A stretch of DNA of 27,833 nucleotides from TC-15 sp034437275 (GTDB taxonomy: Bacteria; Chloroflexota; Anaerolineae; Aggregatilineales; Aggregatilineaceae): contig DAOTUD010000169.1 of the NCBI GenBank assembly GCA_034437275.1, positions 1 through 27,833 of the forward strand, in the 5' to 3' direction. Of this stretch, positions 20,288 to 27,833 are shown piece after piece; the first letter of the stretch is position 1, and every line of letters starts with the position of its first letter. The position numbers and the translations under genes were made by a program. Below the pieces are notes generated by a model. That model had not been told where the DNA came from, searched no databases, and saw only the letters and a list, made by a program, of their open reading frames with translations.

Positions 20288-21106
20288 ATGCCCGAACTCC
20301 CCGAAGTCGAAACTGTTGTGCGTGGGCTGCGTGCGCCGCTGGCCGGGCGCACCATCATCGGCGTGCAGTACGACTGGCCCAACAGCCTGGTGGTGCCCGA
20401 TGGCCCGATCTTCACCGCGCGGATCGCCGGACAGCCGGTGCGCGGCGTGGACCGGCGCGGGAAGTACATCCTGCTCCGGCTCGACCCGGACACGCTGATC
20501 ATTCACCTGAAGATGACCGGGCGGCTGTACGTTGCGCCGGATGACGCGGCCCAGTACGCCGATCAATGGGTGCATTTCACCTTTCAACTAGACAACGCCC
20601 ACCAGTTGCGTTTTTCCGATTCGCGGAAGTTCGGGCGCGTGTACCTGGTCGACGATCCGGCAGAGGTGGTGGGCCACCTGGGGCCAGAGCCGCTGGACGA
20701 CGCCTTTACGCTCGATGATTTTCGCGCGCGGATCGCGCGGCGCAGCGGGCAGCTTAAGCCGCTGCTGCTCAACCAGGAATTTCTGGCGGGGATGGGCAAT
20801 ATTTACGTCGATGAGGCGCTGTTCGCCAGCGGCCTGCACCCCCGCCGCCGGGCTGACACGCTGCACGCCGGCGACATTGCGCGCCTGTACGCCGCGATCC
20901 GGGCGGCGCTGCGCGACGGCATCCAGCGCGAGGGGGCCAGTGTCAACTGGTACCGCAAGCCGGACGGGACCAAAGGCTCGGCACAGGATGGGCTGAGCGT
21001 GTACGGGCACGCCGGCGATCCCTGTCCGCGCTGCGGCCACCCGGTCGAGCGGATCGTGGTCGGGCAGCGGGGGACGCACATTTGCCCGGCCTGCCAGCGC
21101 CTCTGA
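20288..21106 (+). CDS. mutM: Formamidopyrimidine-DNA glycosylase
   Basis: A 272-aa base-excision repair enzyme removing oxidised purines such as 8-oxoguanine and cutting the abasic site. The N-terminus is MPELPEVETV, where the Pro after the removed Met is the nucleophile and E3 the catalytic Glu. K59 (RRGKY) and MTGRL (76-80) follow. The H2TH region is LLLNQEFLAGMGNIYVDEAL. The C-terminal zinc finger is CPRC ... CPAC. The ATG at 20288 is certain because processing to P-E-L-P-E is essential, and GGAG precedes it; earlier in-frame ATGs from 20219 are not used. A leader hairpin lies at 20245-20269. Confidence 0.97.
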   Translation: MPELPEVETVVRGLRAPLAGRTIIGVQYDWPNSLVVPDGPIFTARIAGQPVRGVDRRGKYILLRLDPDTLIIHLKMTGRLYVAPDDAAQYADQWVHFTFQLDNAHQLRFSDSRKFGRVYLVDDPAEVVGHLGPEPLDDAFTLDDFRARIARRSGQLKPLLLNQEFLAGMGNIYVDEALFASGLHPRRRADTLHAGDIARLYAAIRAALRDGIQREGASVNWYRKPDGTKGSAQDGLSVYGHAGDPCPRCGHPVERIVVGQRGTHICPACQRL

Positions 21107-21178
21107 TCGCGCGGGGTGCGCCTGATCAATGACAGCAAGTACGCAGCGCCGTGCTGCGTTAGTATGTGGGGGATGGAT

Positions 21179-22366
21179 ATGTCTGGTTCTGAAGCAACCG
21201 ATTTCCTCAGTCAAGTGTCGACCCTGTTAGGCATTACCTGTGTGGCCGGGCTGATGTGGATTGGCCTGATGGTGATCATCATGCAGCGCGCCAACGAGCG
21301 CCGCCGCCGCGAGCACGAAGGGCTGGAGCCGCTGCCGGGCTTTTACCAGCCGGTGCTGCGCTGGTTCCGCAAGACCTTTAACCAGGAGCGCCCCGCACAA
21401 CCGCAAGCCTGGCGCGCGCCGGAGCAGTCCGACTTCCCGGCCCCGTCGCCAGCGGCGCTGTCGTCGTCGATGCCGGTTCCGGACCTGCACATGCTGACCG
21501 GGGATGATGTCCCTTTGGATGCGCCGGATGAGGCGGACGACGACTATCCCGAACCGGCGGCCAGCGATATCCTGGGCGAGGAGTACGACGCAGGTGAACT
21601 GGATGCGCCGCCTGCCGGATATGCGGCAGAGGATGAGGACGAAACGTTCGCCGATGAGGAACCAGCGCTGGAACCCGCAGACAAGGGACCGGCCCCCGCA
21701 CAGTCTGACGATCTGCCGCCCCCCGCGCTGGATGATTTCGCCGCCGAGCCGGACACGCCCGAACCCAGCCCGCCCCCTGCGCCCGCGCCGGACGCCGAGC
21801 CGCCCGATTCGGTCGAACTGCTGCGCGTGTGGCGCGATCTGGCTGATGGCACGTTGATTGTTGAGATCGGCGGGCAGCAGTTCCGCGCGCTGGACGAGCT
21901 GCGCGGGGCCGACCTGGAACGTCGCTTCCGCAACGTGGTACGCGACCTGGAAGCCATGCCGCGCCGCCCGGCTGCGCCACCCCCGCCCGACGATATCGCG
22001 CGCGCCACTGACAGCGACACCGCCGGCGACGAACCACCTGCCGGCGAGGCCGACGCCGACGACCTGTCGATGGCTCCCGGTGCGATGTTCCGCAGGATGA
22101 CGCGCGTGGCGATGGGCCACACCCCGACCGTCCCCGAGCACGAGCCGGAGCTGTCCATCGCCGAACAGATCGAGCGGCGGTTGCAAGCGCGGCTCGAGAC
22201 GCTGGACGAATACCGCGCGCGCAGCATTCACGTCAAGCCGTCATTGCACGGCGGCGTCGAGATCGAGGTCGATGGGGTGTTTTACGCCGGGGTCGATGCT
22301 ATTGAGGATGATGCGGTGCGCGCGCTGCTGCAAGACGTGGTCCGCGAGTGGGAGGAGGAGCAGTAA
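21179..22366 (+). CDS. Anchored acidic protein with a duplicated C-terminal motif, function unknown
   Basis: About 395 aa if the ATG at 21179 is used (GGGGG seven bases upstream); ATGs at 21116, 21164 and 21173 are alternatives. One membrane helix at about residues 14-36 is followed by a basic patch (RANERRRREHEG), so the bulk is probably cytoplasmic. A long acidic, Pro-rich, probably disordered segment follows. Two related units appear: VEIGGQQFRALDEL...FRNVVRDLE (about 21855-21955) and IEVDGVFYAGVDAI...LQDVVREWE (about 22260-22360). Each is a short beta-hairpin plus helix. I do not recognise the family. It is 72 bases after mutM and ends 10 bases from the convergent M23 gene. Confidence 0.75.
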   Translation: MSGSEATDFLSQVSTLLGITCVAGLMWIGLMVIIMQRANERRRREHEGLEPLPGFYQPVLRWFRKTFNQERPAQPQAWRAPEQSDFPAPSPAALSSSMPVPDLHMLTGDDVPLDAPDEADDDYPEPAASDILGEEYDAGELDAPPAGYAAEDEDETFADEEPALEPADKGPAPAQSDDLPPPALDDFAAEPDTPEPSPPPAPAPDAEPPDSVELLRVWRDLADGTLIVEIGGQQFRALDELRGADLERRFRNVVRDLEAMPRRPAAPPPPDDIARATDSDTAGDEPPAGEADADDLSMAPGAMFRRMTRVAMGHTPTVPEHEPELSIAEQIERRLQARLETLDEYRARSIHVKPSLHGGVEIEVDGVFYAGVDAIEDDAVRALLQDVVREWEEEQ

Positions 22367-22376
22367 CCCCTCCCCC

Positions 22377-23576
22377 TTACACCGCGAAGCTGCTCACCCA
22401 CTCCACCAGCCCCTCCAGACTGTAGACGCCCGGCGGCCAGATCGCCTCGCGGGTGGGCGTGTAGTCCCACACACGCGGCTGCTGCGGCAGCGTCGAGAAG
22501 CCCCCTACGCTGAAGTACCCCAACCGGCCCCAGGGCTGCCCGCTGGACGGGTACGGTGGCTCGGCGTCGTCGGTGCCCAGCCGGGCCTGCCACGCGATCA
22601 GGCGCGGCGACCAGAACAGCAGCGGGTTGATCGGGTACTGGCTGCCAAGCTGGCGCTCCCCGTCGGTGATGAAATGTGTTTCCAGGTGCAGATGGGCGTT
22701 GTTGCGCTGTACGCCCAGGCTGCCATCGCTGCGCGTGTAGACCGGCCAGCCCGACGTGCCAATGATCTGCCCGGCGCGCACTGTGTCGCCGATGCGCACG
22801 ATCTCGCTGGTGGGGTCGCCCATCAGGTGCGCGTAGCCCACGATCACGTTGGACAACACGCGGCCCCTGTCCGCCGCCCGCCGGTAGGGGCGCAGCGCCA
22901 GCGTGCGCTCGCGCGGCTCCGCCATGGAGTCGAACGGCACGATCTCCCCGTCGGCGACCGCGATCAGCGGCGTGCCCTCCGGCACGATGTAATCCACGCC
23001 GCTGTGCAGCCCGCGCGTGTGCGCGTAGTACAGCGCCCAGTGGCGGAAGGCGAACGTCGTTGGGCCGAAGCCGTGAAAGCCCACATCGTCGATCTGGCCG
23101 GGCGGCGCGGCGTGCACCGGCAGCCATGCGAACGGATCGGGCAGCCCCAACCGGTCGCGCAGCTGCCAGAATGTGACGTAACCGGGCGGCACCGTCTGCC
23201 GCGTGAGCGTATCCTCCAGCCGGACCAGCGCCTCCCCGGTCAGGCGCTCGACCTGCGCCAGCTTGCCGGCGTCGGCCCCGCGCGCCCGCAGCAGGGCTTG
23301 CATCAGGCTGCGGCGGAAGGTGAGTACCGCCGGGGCCGCGTACCAGTCCGCGCTGACCTGGCTGTAGGCTGCCGAGCGCGTGAAGTCGGTGTTCTGCGCC
23401 GCGATCCAGGCATAGCGCACATCGCCCGACCAGGGAATCCGCAGCCAGGTATATCGCCGGAACACCAGCGCGAGCGCTACGCGCTGCTGGCCCGCTTGCA
23501 GGGTGCCGACCTGTTCGCTGCGACCGTCCGGGGCGACGTGAACCGCCGCCCGGTCGGCGCGCACCCGCACCACCAC
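22377..23576 (-). CDS. M23 family metallopeptidase with N-terminal SH3-like domain
   Basis: A 399-aa reading from a GTG at 23576. Residues 1-62 look like a bacterial SH3-like domain (VHVAPDGRSEQVGTLQAG, then TWLRI). The M23 domain holds all zinc and catalytic residues: H191 and D195 (HSGVDY), H250 (YAHLMG), H295 and H297 (AHLHLE). Such enzymes cut peptidoglycan cross-links outside the membrane. No signal peptide is present and no ribosome site precedes the GTG. The frame is open further upstream, back to the TGA of the preceding membrane protein, without ATG, GTG or TTG. The true N-terminus is therefore uncertain: see the finding on a possible split gene. Confidence 0.85.
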   Translation of the reverse strand: MVVRVRADRAAVHVAPDGRSEQVGTLQAGQQRVALALVFRRYTWLRIPWSGDVRYAWIAAQNTDFTRSAAYSQVSADWYAAPAVLTFRRSLMQALLRARGADAGKLAQVERLTGEALVRLEDTLTRQTVPPGYVTFWQLRDRLGLPDPFAWLPVHAAPPGQIDDVGFHGFGPTTFAFRHWALYYAHTRGLHSGVDYIVPEGTPLIAVADGEIVPFDSMAEPRERTLALRPYRRAADRGRVLSNVIVGYAHLMGDPTSEIVRIGDTVRAGQIIGTSGWPVYTRSDGSLGVQRNNAHLHLETHFITDGERQLGSQYPINPLLFWSPRLIAWQARLGTDDAEPPYPSSGQPWGRLGYFSVGGFSTLPQQPRVWDYTPTREAIWPPGVYSLEGLVEWVSSFAV

Positions 23577-23669
23577 ATCGTTGAGCGCGATGGTGTCCGG
23601 CGGCGGGGTGGTGTCGACGTCAACGGTGCGGCGCGGCGGTCCATCACGCGCGGTGGGGCGGCGTGCTCT

Positions 23670-24647
23670 TCAATGCGGCGTTTCGGGCGGCTCTGGCGGC
23701 GGCTCGCTGCTGGTCGCGCCGGACAGCGCGCGGCCCACGTCCTGCTCCAGATTGTGCACCCGCGCTTCGAACTCGCTCTCGACGGCGGCCAGCGCCACGT
23801 CGCCAAGCTGCTTGGCGTCGAACTGTGCCTGCTTGGCGCGGTTGCCGAGCAGGTTCTGGCCGTTGGTCAGGATTTGCAGCAACTGGTGCACCCAGTCGGT
23901 GCCCAGGCCCATTAGAATCCCGGCCAGGATCAGGTCCAGCACATCGAACGGCCCCTCGAACCAGCCGTCCACCGCGACGCCCATCGCCTGGAACAGCCGC
24001 AGTTCGGCTACCAGCGCCAGGAAGATGCCGAAGCCGATGCCCAGCCACACGACCAGCATTTTCTTCTGGCTGACGTATTCTTTGGACTTGAGCATGTTTT
24101 GCAGCACGTTTTCCGCCTCGGCCAGCTTGCTCTGCGCCTGGCCCAGCCGTACCTTGAGCGTTTCCAGCGACCAGTCGTCCGGATCGCGGCTGTCGGGGTC
24201 GCCGGCGATGGCCGATTGTTCGACGACCTTTTTCTGCGACAGCACCTGCATCAGTTCCTGCACGTCGGCGCGCATGGCCTCGAAATCGATCGGTTCGACG
24301 ATGCCCGCCATCCGCAGCGAGAGCTGGTGCAGGCGGTGCGTCACGTCGAGCATGGCGCGCTCCACCCAGTTGAACAGGAATTCGAGCGTGCGCTCGATCA
24401 GCGCCGCGCCGACCAGCAGCGGGGCCAGCTTGACCGCAATATCGTCCAGGTCTTCCGGTGCCGTGCTGGACGTGCTGGCGGAGTCGTCGCCCTGGGGCAG
24501 GGCAGCGCCGGCGTCCGGCGGCGGGGGTTGGACTTCCGGCGTCGGGGTGTCGTCGCCGCCCTGGGCCAGCGCCGGCAGCGCCACGCCCAGCGCCAGCCCG
24601 AACCAGGCCAGCACCAGCATCAAGCGTAACAGTCGTCGTGTTTGCAT
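23670..24647 (-). CDS. Exported membrane protein with coiled-coil region, function unknown
   Basis: A 325-aa protein. The ATG at 24647 follows AAGGAAGG and opens a signal peptide (about 1-28, ending ALA-Q). A TTG at 24668 would add seven basic residues and overlap the ribosome site. After a Pro/Asp-rich linker come a hydrophobic helix (LAPLLVGAALIERTLEFLF), a long helical, coiled-coil-like stretch (SLETLKVRLGQAQSKLAEAE), and two membrane helices (MLVVWLGIGFGIFLALVAEL; VLDLILAGILMGLGTDW). The C-terminus is Pro-rich and stops at a TGA, after which the same frame leads into the M23 peptidase. I do not recognise the family. It may anchor the peptidase. Confidence 0.75.
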   Translation of the reverse strand: MQTRRLLRLMLVLAWFGLALGVALPALAQGGDDTPTPEVQPPPPDAGAALPQGDDSASTSSTAPEDLDDIAVKLAPLLVGAALIERTLEFLFNWVERAMLDVTHRLHQLSLRMAGIVEPIDFEAMRADVQELMQVLSQKKVVEQSAIAGDPDSRDPDDWSLETLKVRLGQAQSKLAEAENVLQNMLKSKEYVSQKKMLVVWLGIGFGIFLALVAELRLFQAMGVAVDGWFEGPFDVLDLILAGILMGLGTDWVHQLLQILTNGQNLLGNRAKQAQFDAKQLGDVALAAVESEFEARVHNLEQDVGRALSGATSSEPPPEPPETPH

Positions 24648-24985
24648 GGGGACCTTCCTTTTGCGCAACAGTGTTCAGGCCACATATTTATCCACGCCTT
24701 AGTATAAACCCAACTGCGTGTGACGGGAAATCGGCAGGCGCCCGAATCTGGGGCACTGGTTTACCAGTCCCCTGAATCCAATACGGGTTAGTTAACAGAC
24801 CTGCGGTCTTTATGTTCTCTCACAGGGGTAGGTTTTTAACCAATGGCGGCTTTGAAGGGCGGTGCATTGGTGAGGGCCAACCAGCGAACGATCACGCTAT
24901 TTTGCAGAGCTACCGATCATCCCCACCCCGTGCGCAAATCCTCTATAATCGGCACTAACGGCGAGTCGTATTATAAGGAGGCAGA
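24648..24985. other. Non-coding divergent region with small inverted repeats
   Basis: No gene is supported in these 338 bases. Visible items are ACTGGT-TT-ACCAGT (24755-24768), flanked by GGGG and CCCC with one bulged base; AGACC-TGC-GGTCT (24797-24809); ACCAATG/CATTGGT (24839-24845 and 24865-24871); and a TATAAT at 24944-24949 with no good -35, about 37 bases before the oxidoreductase ATG. On the minus strand a TATACT lies about 55 bases before the membrane protein ATG, also without a clear -35. Confidence 0.5.
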
Positions 24986-25996
24986 ATGCAGTACAAGCAG
25001 GTGGTGATCGCGCGCAAAGGTGGCCCGGAGGTGCTGGAAGTGGTGACGCGCGATTTGCAGGAGCCGGGGCCGGGACAGGTGCGCATCAAGGTGCTGGCGT
25101 CGGGCGTGGCGTATGCCGACGTGGCGATGCGCTACGGGATGTATCCGGGCGCGCCGCCGTTTCCGTTCGCGCCGGGCTACGACGTGGTCGGGCAGGTGGA
25201 CGTGGTCGGCGAGGGCGTCAGCGGGTGGCACGCCGGGCAGAAGGTCGCGGCGCTGACCGTGACCGGCAGCTATGCCGAGTACATGTGCCTGCCCGCCGAT
25301 GAACTGGTGCCGGTGCCGTCCGGCCTGGACGCGACGCAGGCGGTGAGCGTCGTGCTCAACTACACCACCGCCTACCAGATGCTGCACCGCGTGGCGCAGG
25401 TGCCGCGCGGCGGGCGGATGCTGGTGCATGGCGCGGCGGGCGGCGTGGGGACCGCGCTGCTGGAGTTGGGCGGGCTGCATCGCCTGGAGATGCTCGGCAC
25501 CGCGTCCAAAGGCAAGCACGACCTGGTCGAGAGCCTGGGCGCGACGCCCATCGACTACAAGCGCGAGGATTTCGTGGCGCGCACCCTGGCGCTGACCGGC
25601 GACGGCGTCGACGCGGTCTATGACCACATCGGCGGCGCGCACCTCAGCCGGTCCTACCGGACGCTGCGCAGCGGCGGCACGCTGGTGTCCTACGGGGTAT
25701 ACGATGCGCAAAACGCGAGTATGCTCAAATACGCCGGGCACATGCTGCGCCTGCTGTGGCTCAAGCTGCTGCCGGGTAAAGGCGTGTCGTTCTATGGCAT
25801 CGCGCAGTTCAAAAAGCAGCATCCGGACTGGTTCCGCGAGGACCTGCAAGCCCTGTTCGACTGGCTGGCGGCGGGCAAGATCGCGCCGGTCATCGCCGAC
25901 CAGATTCCACTGGAAAAGGCCGCGCAGGCCCACGACCTGTTGGAGAACGCCAGCGTGCGCGGTAAGCTCGTGCTGGTGTGCTGCGAGGAGGACTGA
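24986..25996 (+). CDS. Zinc-independent quinone oxidoreductase family (MDR superfamily)
   Basis: A 336-aa NAD(P)H-dependent medium-chain reductase. The N-terminal GroES-like half contains ASGVAYADVAMRYGMYPGAPPFPF, in part, and the family GYDVVGQVDVVGEGVSGW. The Rossmann motif is VHGAAGGVGTALLEL (GAAGGVG at 149-155). No structural-zinc cysteine cluster is seen. Relatives reduce quinones or enones such as zeta-crystallin substrates; the exact substrate is open. A strong TAAGGAGG lies before the ATG. The stop overlaps the ATG of the MBL hydrolase (TGATG), so the two are co-translated. Confidence 0.9.
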   Translation: MQYKQVVIARKGGPEVLEVVTRDLQEPGPGQVRIKVLASGVAYADVAMRYGMYPGAPPFPFAPGYDVVGQVDVVGEGVSGWHAGQKVAALTVTGSYAEYMCLPADELVPVPSGLDATQAVSVVLNYTTAYQMLHRVAQVPRGGRMLVHGAAGGVGTALLELGGLHRLEMLGTASKGKHDLVESLGATPIDYKREDFVARTLALTGDGVDAVYDHIGGAHLSRSYRTLRSGGTLVSYGVYDAQNASMLKYAGHMLRLLWLKLLPGKGVSFYGIAQFKKQHPDWFREDLQALFDWLAAGKIAPVIADQIPLEKAAQAHDLLENASVRGKLVLVCCEED

Positions 25997-26697
25997 TGAC
26001 CCGTCACCAATGGACGGTGCTGCAGCCCGGCGATCTGCCGCTGCGCCCGGATGGCAGTGTCGAACTGCAGCGCGACCACCGCTGCACGGCGGTGCTGGTC
26101 TGGCCGGAGGACGCCCCACCCGCGCGCCCGCACAGCCTGGTGGTCGATCCCTGCTTCACCGACGCCGGGTATGTGCTGGCCGTCGACCGGCTGGCGGCGT
26201 TGGGCGCGACCTTTGAGGATATCGGCACGATTTTCATCACGCACCTGCACGGCGATCACATGCTGCACCTGCCATACGATGCCCCCGCGCCGCGCTTTCG
26301 CCCGCTGCGCCCGGACATGATCGACGAGTGGGACGGGCTGCGGCTGGTCGAGTGCCCGGGTCATCACCCGCTGCAACTGGCGCTGATTTTCACCGCGCCG
26401 GATGATCGGGCGGTGTGGGTGGTGGGCGATGCCGTGCTGGACGAGGAATGGCTGCGCGCGTGGGGCTATTACTGGCCCAACGGCTACGACCCGGCGGCGA
26501 TTGTCGAGACGTGGCGCAGCGTGGCGCGCGTGGTGGCCGGGGCGGACGTGATCGTGCCGGGGCACGGCCCGCCGGTCGAGGTTACGCCGGAGTTGGTGCG
26601 GGCGCTGCTCGACGGCTTCCCGGATGCGCCGCACGCCGCGCAGTGTCCCGACGTGGCCAGCACGCTGCGCGCCCGGCTGGATGAACTCGCGGGGTAG
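25996..26697 (+). CDS. Metallo-beta-lactamase-fold hydrolase
   Basis: A 233-aa cytoplasmic protein. The metal-binding set is HLHGDH (residues 83-88), a His in PGHH (123-124), D145 in VVGDAV and H190 in VPGHGPP. This is a complete dinuclear MBL site, like small-molecule thioester or lactone hydrolases. The ATG overlaps the oxidoreductase stop, with GAGGAGG just upstream. An in-frame ATG at 25978 would only add six residues inside the upstream gene. The pairing suggests that both act on one organic substrate, but this is inference. Confidence 0.88.
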   Translation: MTRHQWTVLQPGDLPLRPDGSVELQRDHRCTAVLVWPEDAPPARPHSLVVDPCFTDAGYVLAVDRLAALGATFEDIGTIFITHLHGDHMLHLPYDAPAPRFRPLRPDMIDEWDGLRLVECPGHHPLQLALIFTAPDDRAVWVVGDAVLDEEWLRAWGYYWPNGYDPAAIVETWRSVARVVAGADVIVPGHGPPVEVTPELVRALLDGFPDAPHAAQCPDVASTLRARLDELAG

Positions 26698-26739
26698 GGA
26701 GATTCCAGGGTTGGCGTGCTGTGTGCGCGGCGATCCGCG

Positions 26740-27833
26740 TCAGTCTTCCAGCGGCAGCCCCCACAGCCGGACCGTGCCCAGCAGGTCCGACGAGGCGATC
26801 ATGGCCCCGTCCGGGCTGAAGGCCACGCTCAGCACCGCGCCGTCGTGATCGCGGAACTCGACCAGCTCTTCGCCGTCGGCGACTGACCACACCAGCACCT
26901 TGTCATCCAGGCCGCCGGTGACCAGCAGCGTGCCGTCGGGGCTGAAATCGACCGACATCACGTGCTCGCGGTGCCCGTCCAGTTCTTGCAGCAGGTCGCC
27001 GGACGCCACATTCCAGATGCGCGCCAACTCGTCGCCGCTGCCAACAGCCAGCAGCGCCCCATCGGGGCTGAAGTCCACGCTCCAGACGCTTTCTGCCTGG
27101 CCGCGAATCTCGCGGACCTGCCGCCCATTGGCGACCGACCACAGCCGCACCGTGCTGCCCGGGTAGCCGCTGCCGGAGGCCAGCAGTGTGCCGTCCGGGC
27201 TGAAGGCCACGCTCAATACGGCGGCGGTGTGCCCCTCCAGCACGCGCAGTTGATCGCCGCCGGCCATATCCCACAGGCGCACCGTGCCGTCGTAGCTGGC
27301 CGAGGCCAGCAGCGCGCTGTCGCCGCTGAAGGCCAGGTCCATCACGAAATCGGTATGGCCTTCCAGGGTAAAGAGTTCGTCCTGGGTGGCGGCGTCCCAC
27401 ACGTGGATCAGGCTGTCGTCGCCGGCGGTCGCCAGCAGCGTGCCGTCCGGGCTGAAGGCCACGCTCTCGACGCCGGCGTCGCTTTGCAGCACGGTCTGGG
27501 CTTCCTGCGCGGCCACGTCCCACAGGTGAATCACGCCGCTGTCGTCGGCGGCCAGGCTGCCGGAGGCCAGCAGCGCGCCGCGCAGGCCAAAGCGCACGCT
27601 GCGCACCGACCGGATGCTGTCGTCGCTCAGCACGCCGAGGGAATCGGCGTCGTCCACGTTCTCGACCGTCAGCAGTTGCAGCCCGCGAGATTGCGCGTTG
27701 GCGGCCAGCGCTTGCTGTGTGGCGGCGCTGCGCGTCGCCCGGGCGGCGGCGGTCGCTTCGGCGGCGGCGGTCTGCGTGGCGCGCACTGCGGCGGTTGCGG
27801 TGGCGGCCTGCGCGGTGCCGGCGAAGCGACCGC
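26740..27833 (-). CDS. WD40-repeat protein, N-terminus beyond the window
   Basis: At least 364 residues. The frame stays open through the right edge, so the start is outside the window (a GTG at 27786 is only an internal codon). The visible N-terminal part is an Ala/Thr/Gln-rich helical linker (TAQAATATAAVRATQ, then similar). Seven WD40 units follow, each SV(A/D)FSPDGxLLAxG ... VRLWxV, which makes one complete propeller. Such linkers often join WD40 propellers to kinase, caspase-like or NTPase domains in Chloroflexota, and one of these may lie beyond the edge. It is convergent with the MBL gene, 42 bases apart. Confidence 0.9.
   Translation of the reverse strand, partial: GRFAGTAQAATATAAVRATQTAAAEATAAARATRSAATQQALAANAQSRGLQLLTVENVDDADSLGVLSDDSIRSVRSVRFGLRGALLASGSLAADDSGVIHLWDVAAQEAQTVLQSDAGVESVAFSPDGTLLATAGDDSLIHVWDAATQDELFTLEGHTDFVMDLAFSGDSALLASASYDGTVRLWDMAGGDQLRVLEGHTAAVLSVAFSPDGTLLASGSGYPGSTVRLWSVANGRQVREIRGQAESVWSVDFSPDGALLAVGSGDELARIWNVASGDLLQELDGHREHVMSVDFSPDGTLLVTGGLDDKVLVWSVADGEELVEFRDHDGAVLSVAFSPDGAMIASSDLLGTVRLWGLPLED

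Noticed and set aside
23670..23672. TGA as a selenocysteine codon joining the membrane protein and the M23 peptidase
   Set aside because: The context is a Pro-rich linker with no redox motif and I see no SECIS-like hairpin directly after the TGA. Read-through or mutation remains possible.
22272..23915. A 547-codon plus-strand frame opposite the M23 peptidase
   Set aside because: The M23 catalytic residues on the minus strand are decisive; the plus frame also overlaps the end of a supported gene in another frame.

Overview
The window is a GC-rich (roughly two-thirds G+C by eye), densely coded bacterial chromosome segment. It has one tRNA, no rRNA, no transposase gene and no CRISPR array. The mix of long WD40 proteins, TPR membrane proteins, an Ala/Thr-rich linker before WD40 repeats, DUF3179, a Sco1/PCu(A)C copper set and many anchored proteins with Pro-rich linkers resembles Chloroflexota, most likely Anaerolineae. 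That placement is inference from gene style. Sco1 and PCu(A)C suggest an organism able to use a copper oxidase.

Layout: 1-165 holds a nested palindromic element. 196-3026 (+) is a surface-glycan set: sulfotransferase, SAM methyltransferase and a divergent UDP-GlcNAc 2-epimerase-like enzyme. 3037-8355 (-) holds an anchored protein of unknown role, then a metal/copper set (read 5' to 3': duplicated P19-like protein, PCu(A)C chaperone, Sco1, DUF3179) ending in a strong terminator. 8548-9716 holds divergent pterin genes: PCD (-) and folE (+). 9812-16025 (-) is a block of LapA-like protein, secreted helical-repeat protein, TPR membrane protein and a secreted protein with 21 WD40 blades. 16257-17980 (+) is an ABC-2 exporter. 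18040-18112 (-) is tRNA-Glu. 18272-19894 (+) is a GH13 alpha-glucosidase behind a palindromic operator candidate. 19891-20169 is a small in-frame gene remnant carrying a four-stem palindromic element. 20288-22366 (+) is mutM and an anchored protein with a duplicated C-terminal motif. 22377-24647 (-) is an M23 peptidase ORF and an upstream membrane protein. 24986-26697 (+) is a quinone oxidoreductase and an MBL-fold hydrolase, translationally coupled. 26740 to the right edge (-) is a second WD40 protein, cut by the window.

Most unusual points: (i) an 83-bp element at 19906-19988 in which an 11-bp outer stem encloses three perfect hairpins, sitting inside a short reading frame; (ii) the M23 peptidase ORF lies in the same frame as the upstream membrane protein, separated only by one TGA, and lacks a good start or signal peptide; (iii) the 21-blade WD40 protein, which divides exactly into three seven-bladed propellers, next to TPR membrane proteins; (iv) the P19-like duplication in a copper operon; (v) a Cys in place of the usual Asn in GH13 region IV. 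No single gene set is clearly a novel defence or mobile system. The best candidates for undescribed biology are the WD40/TPR envelope block and the family of structured palindromes.
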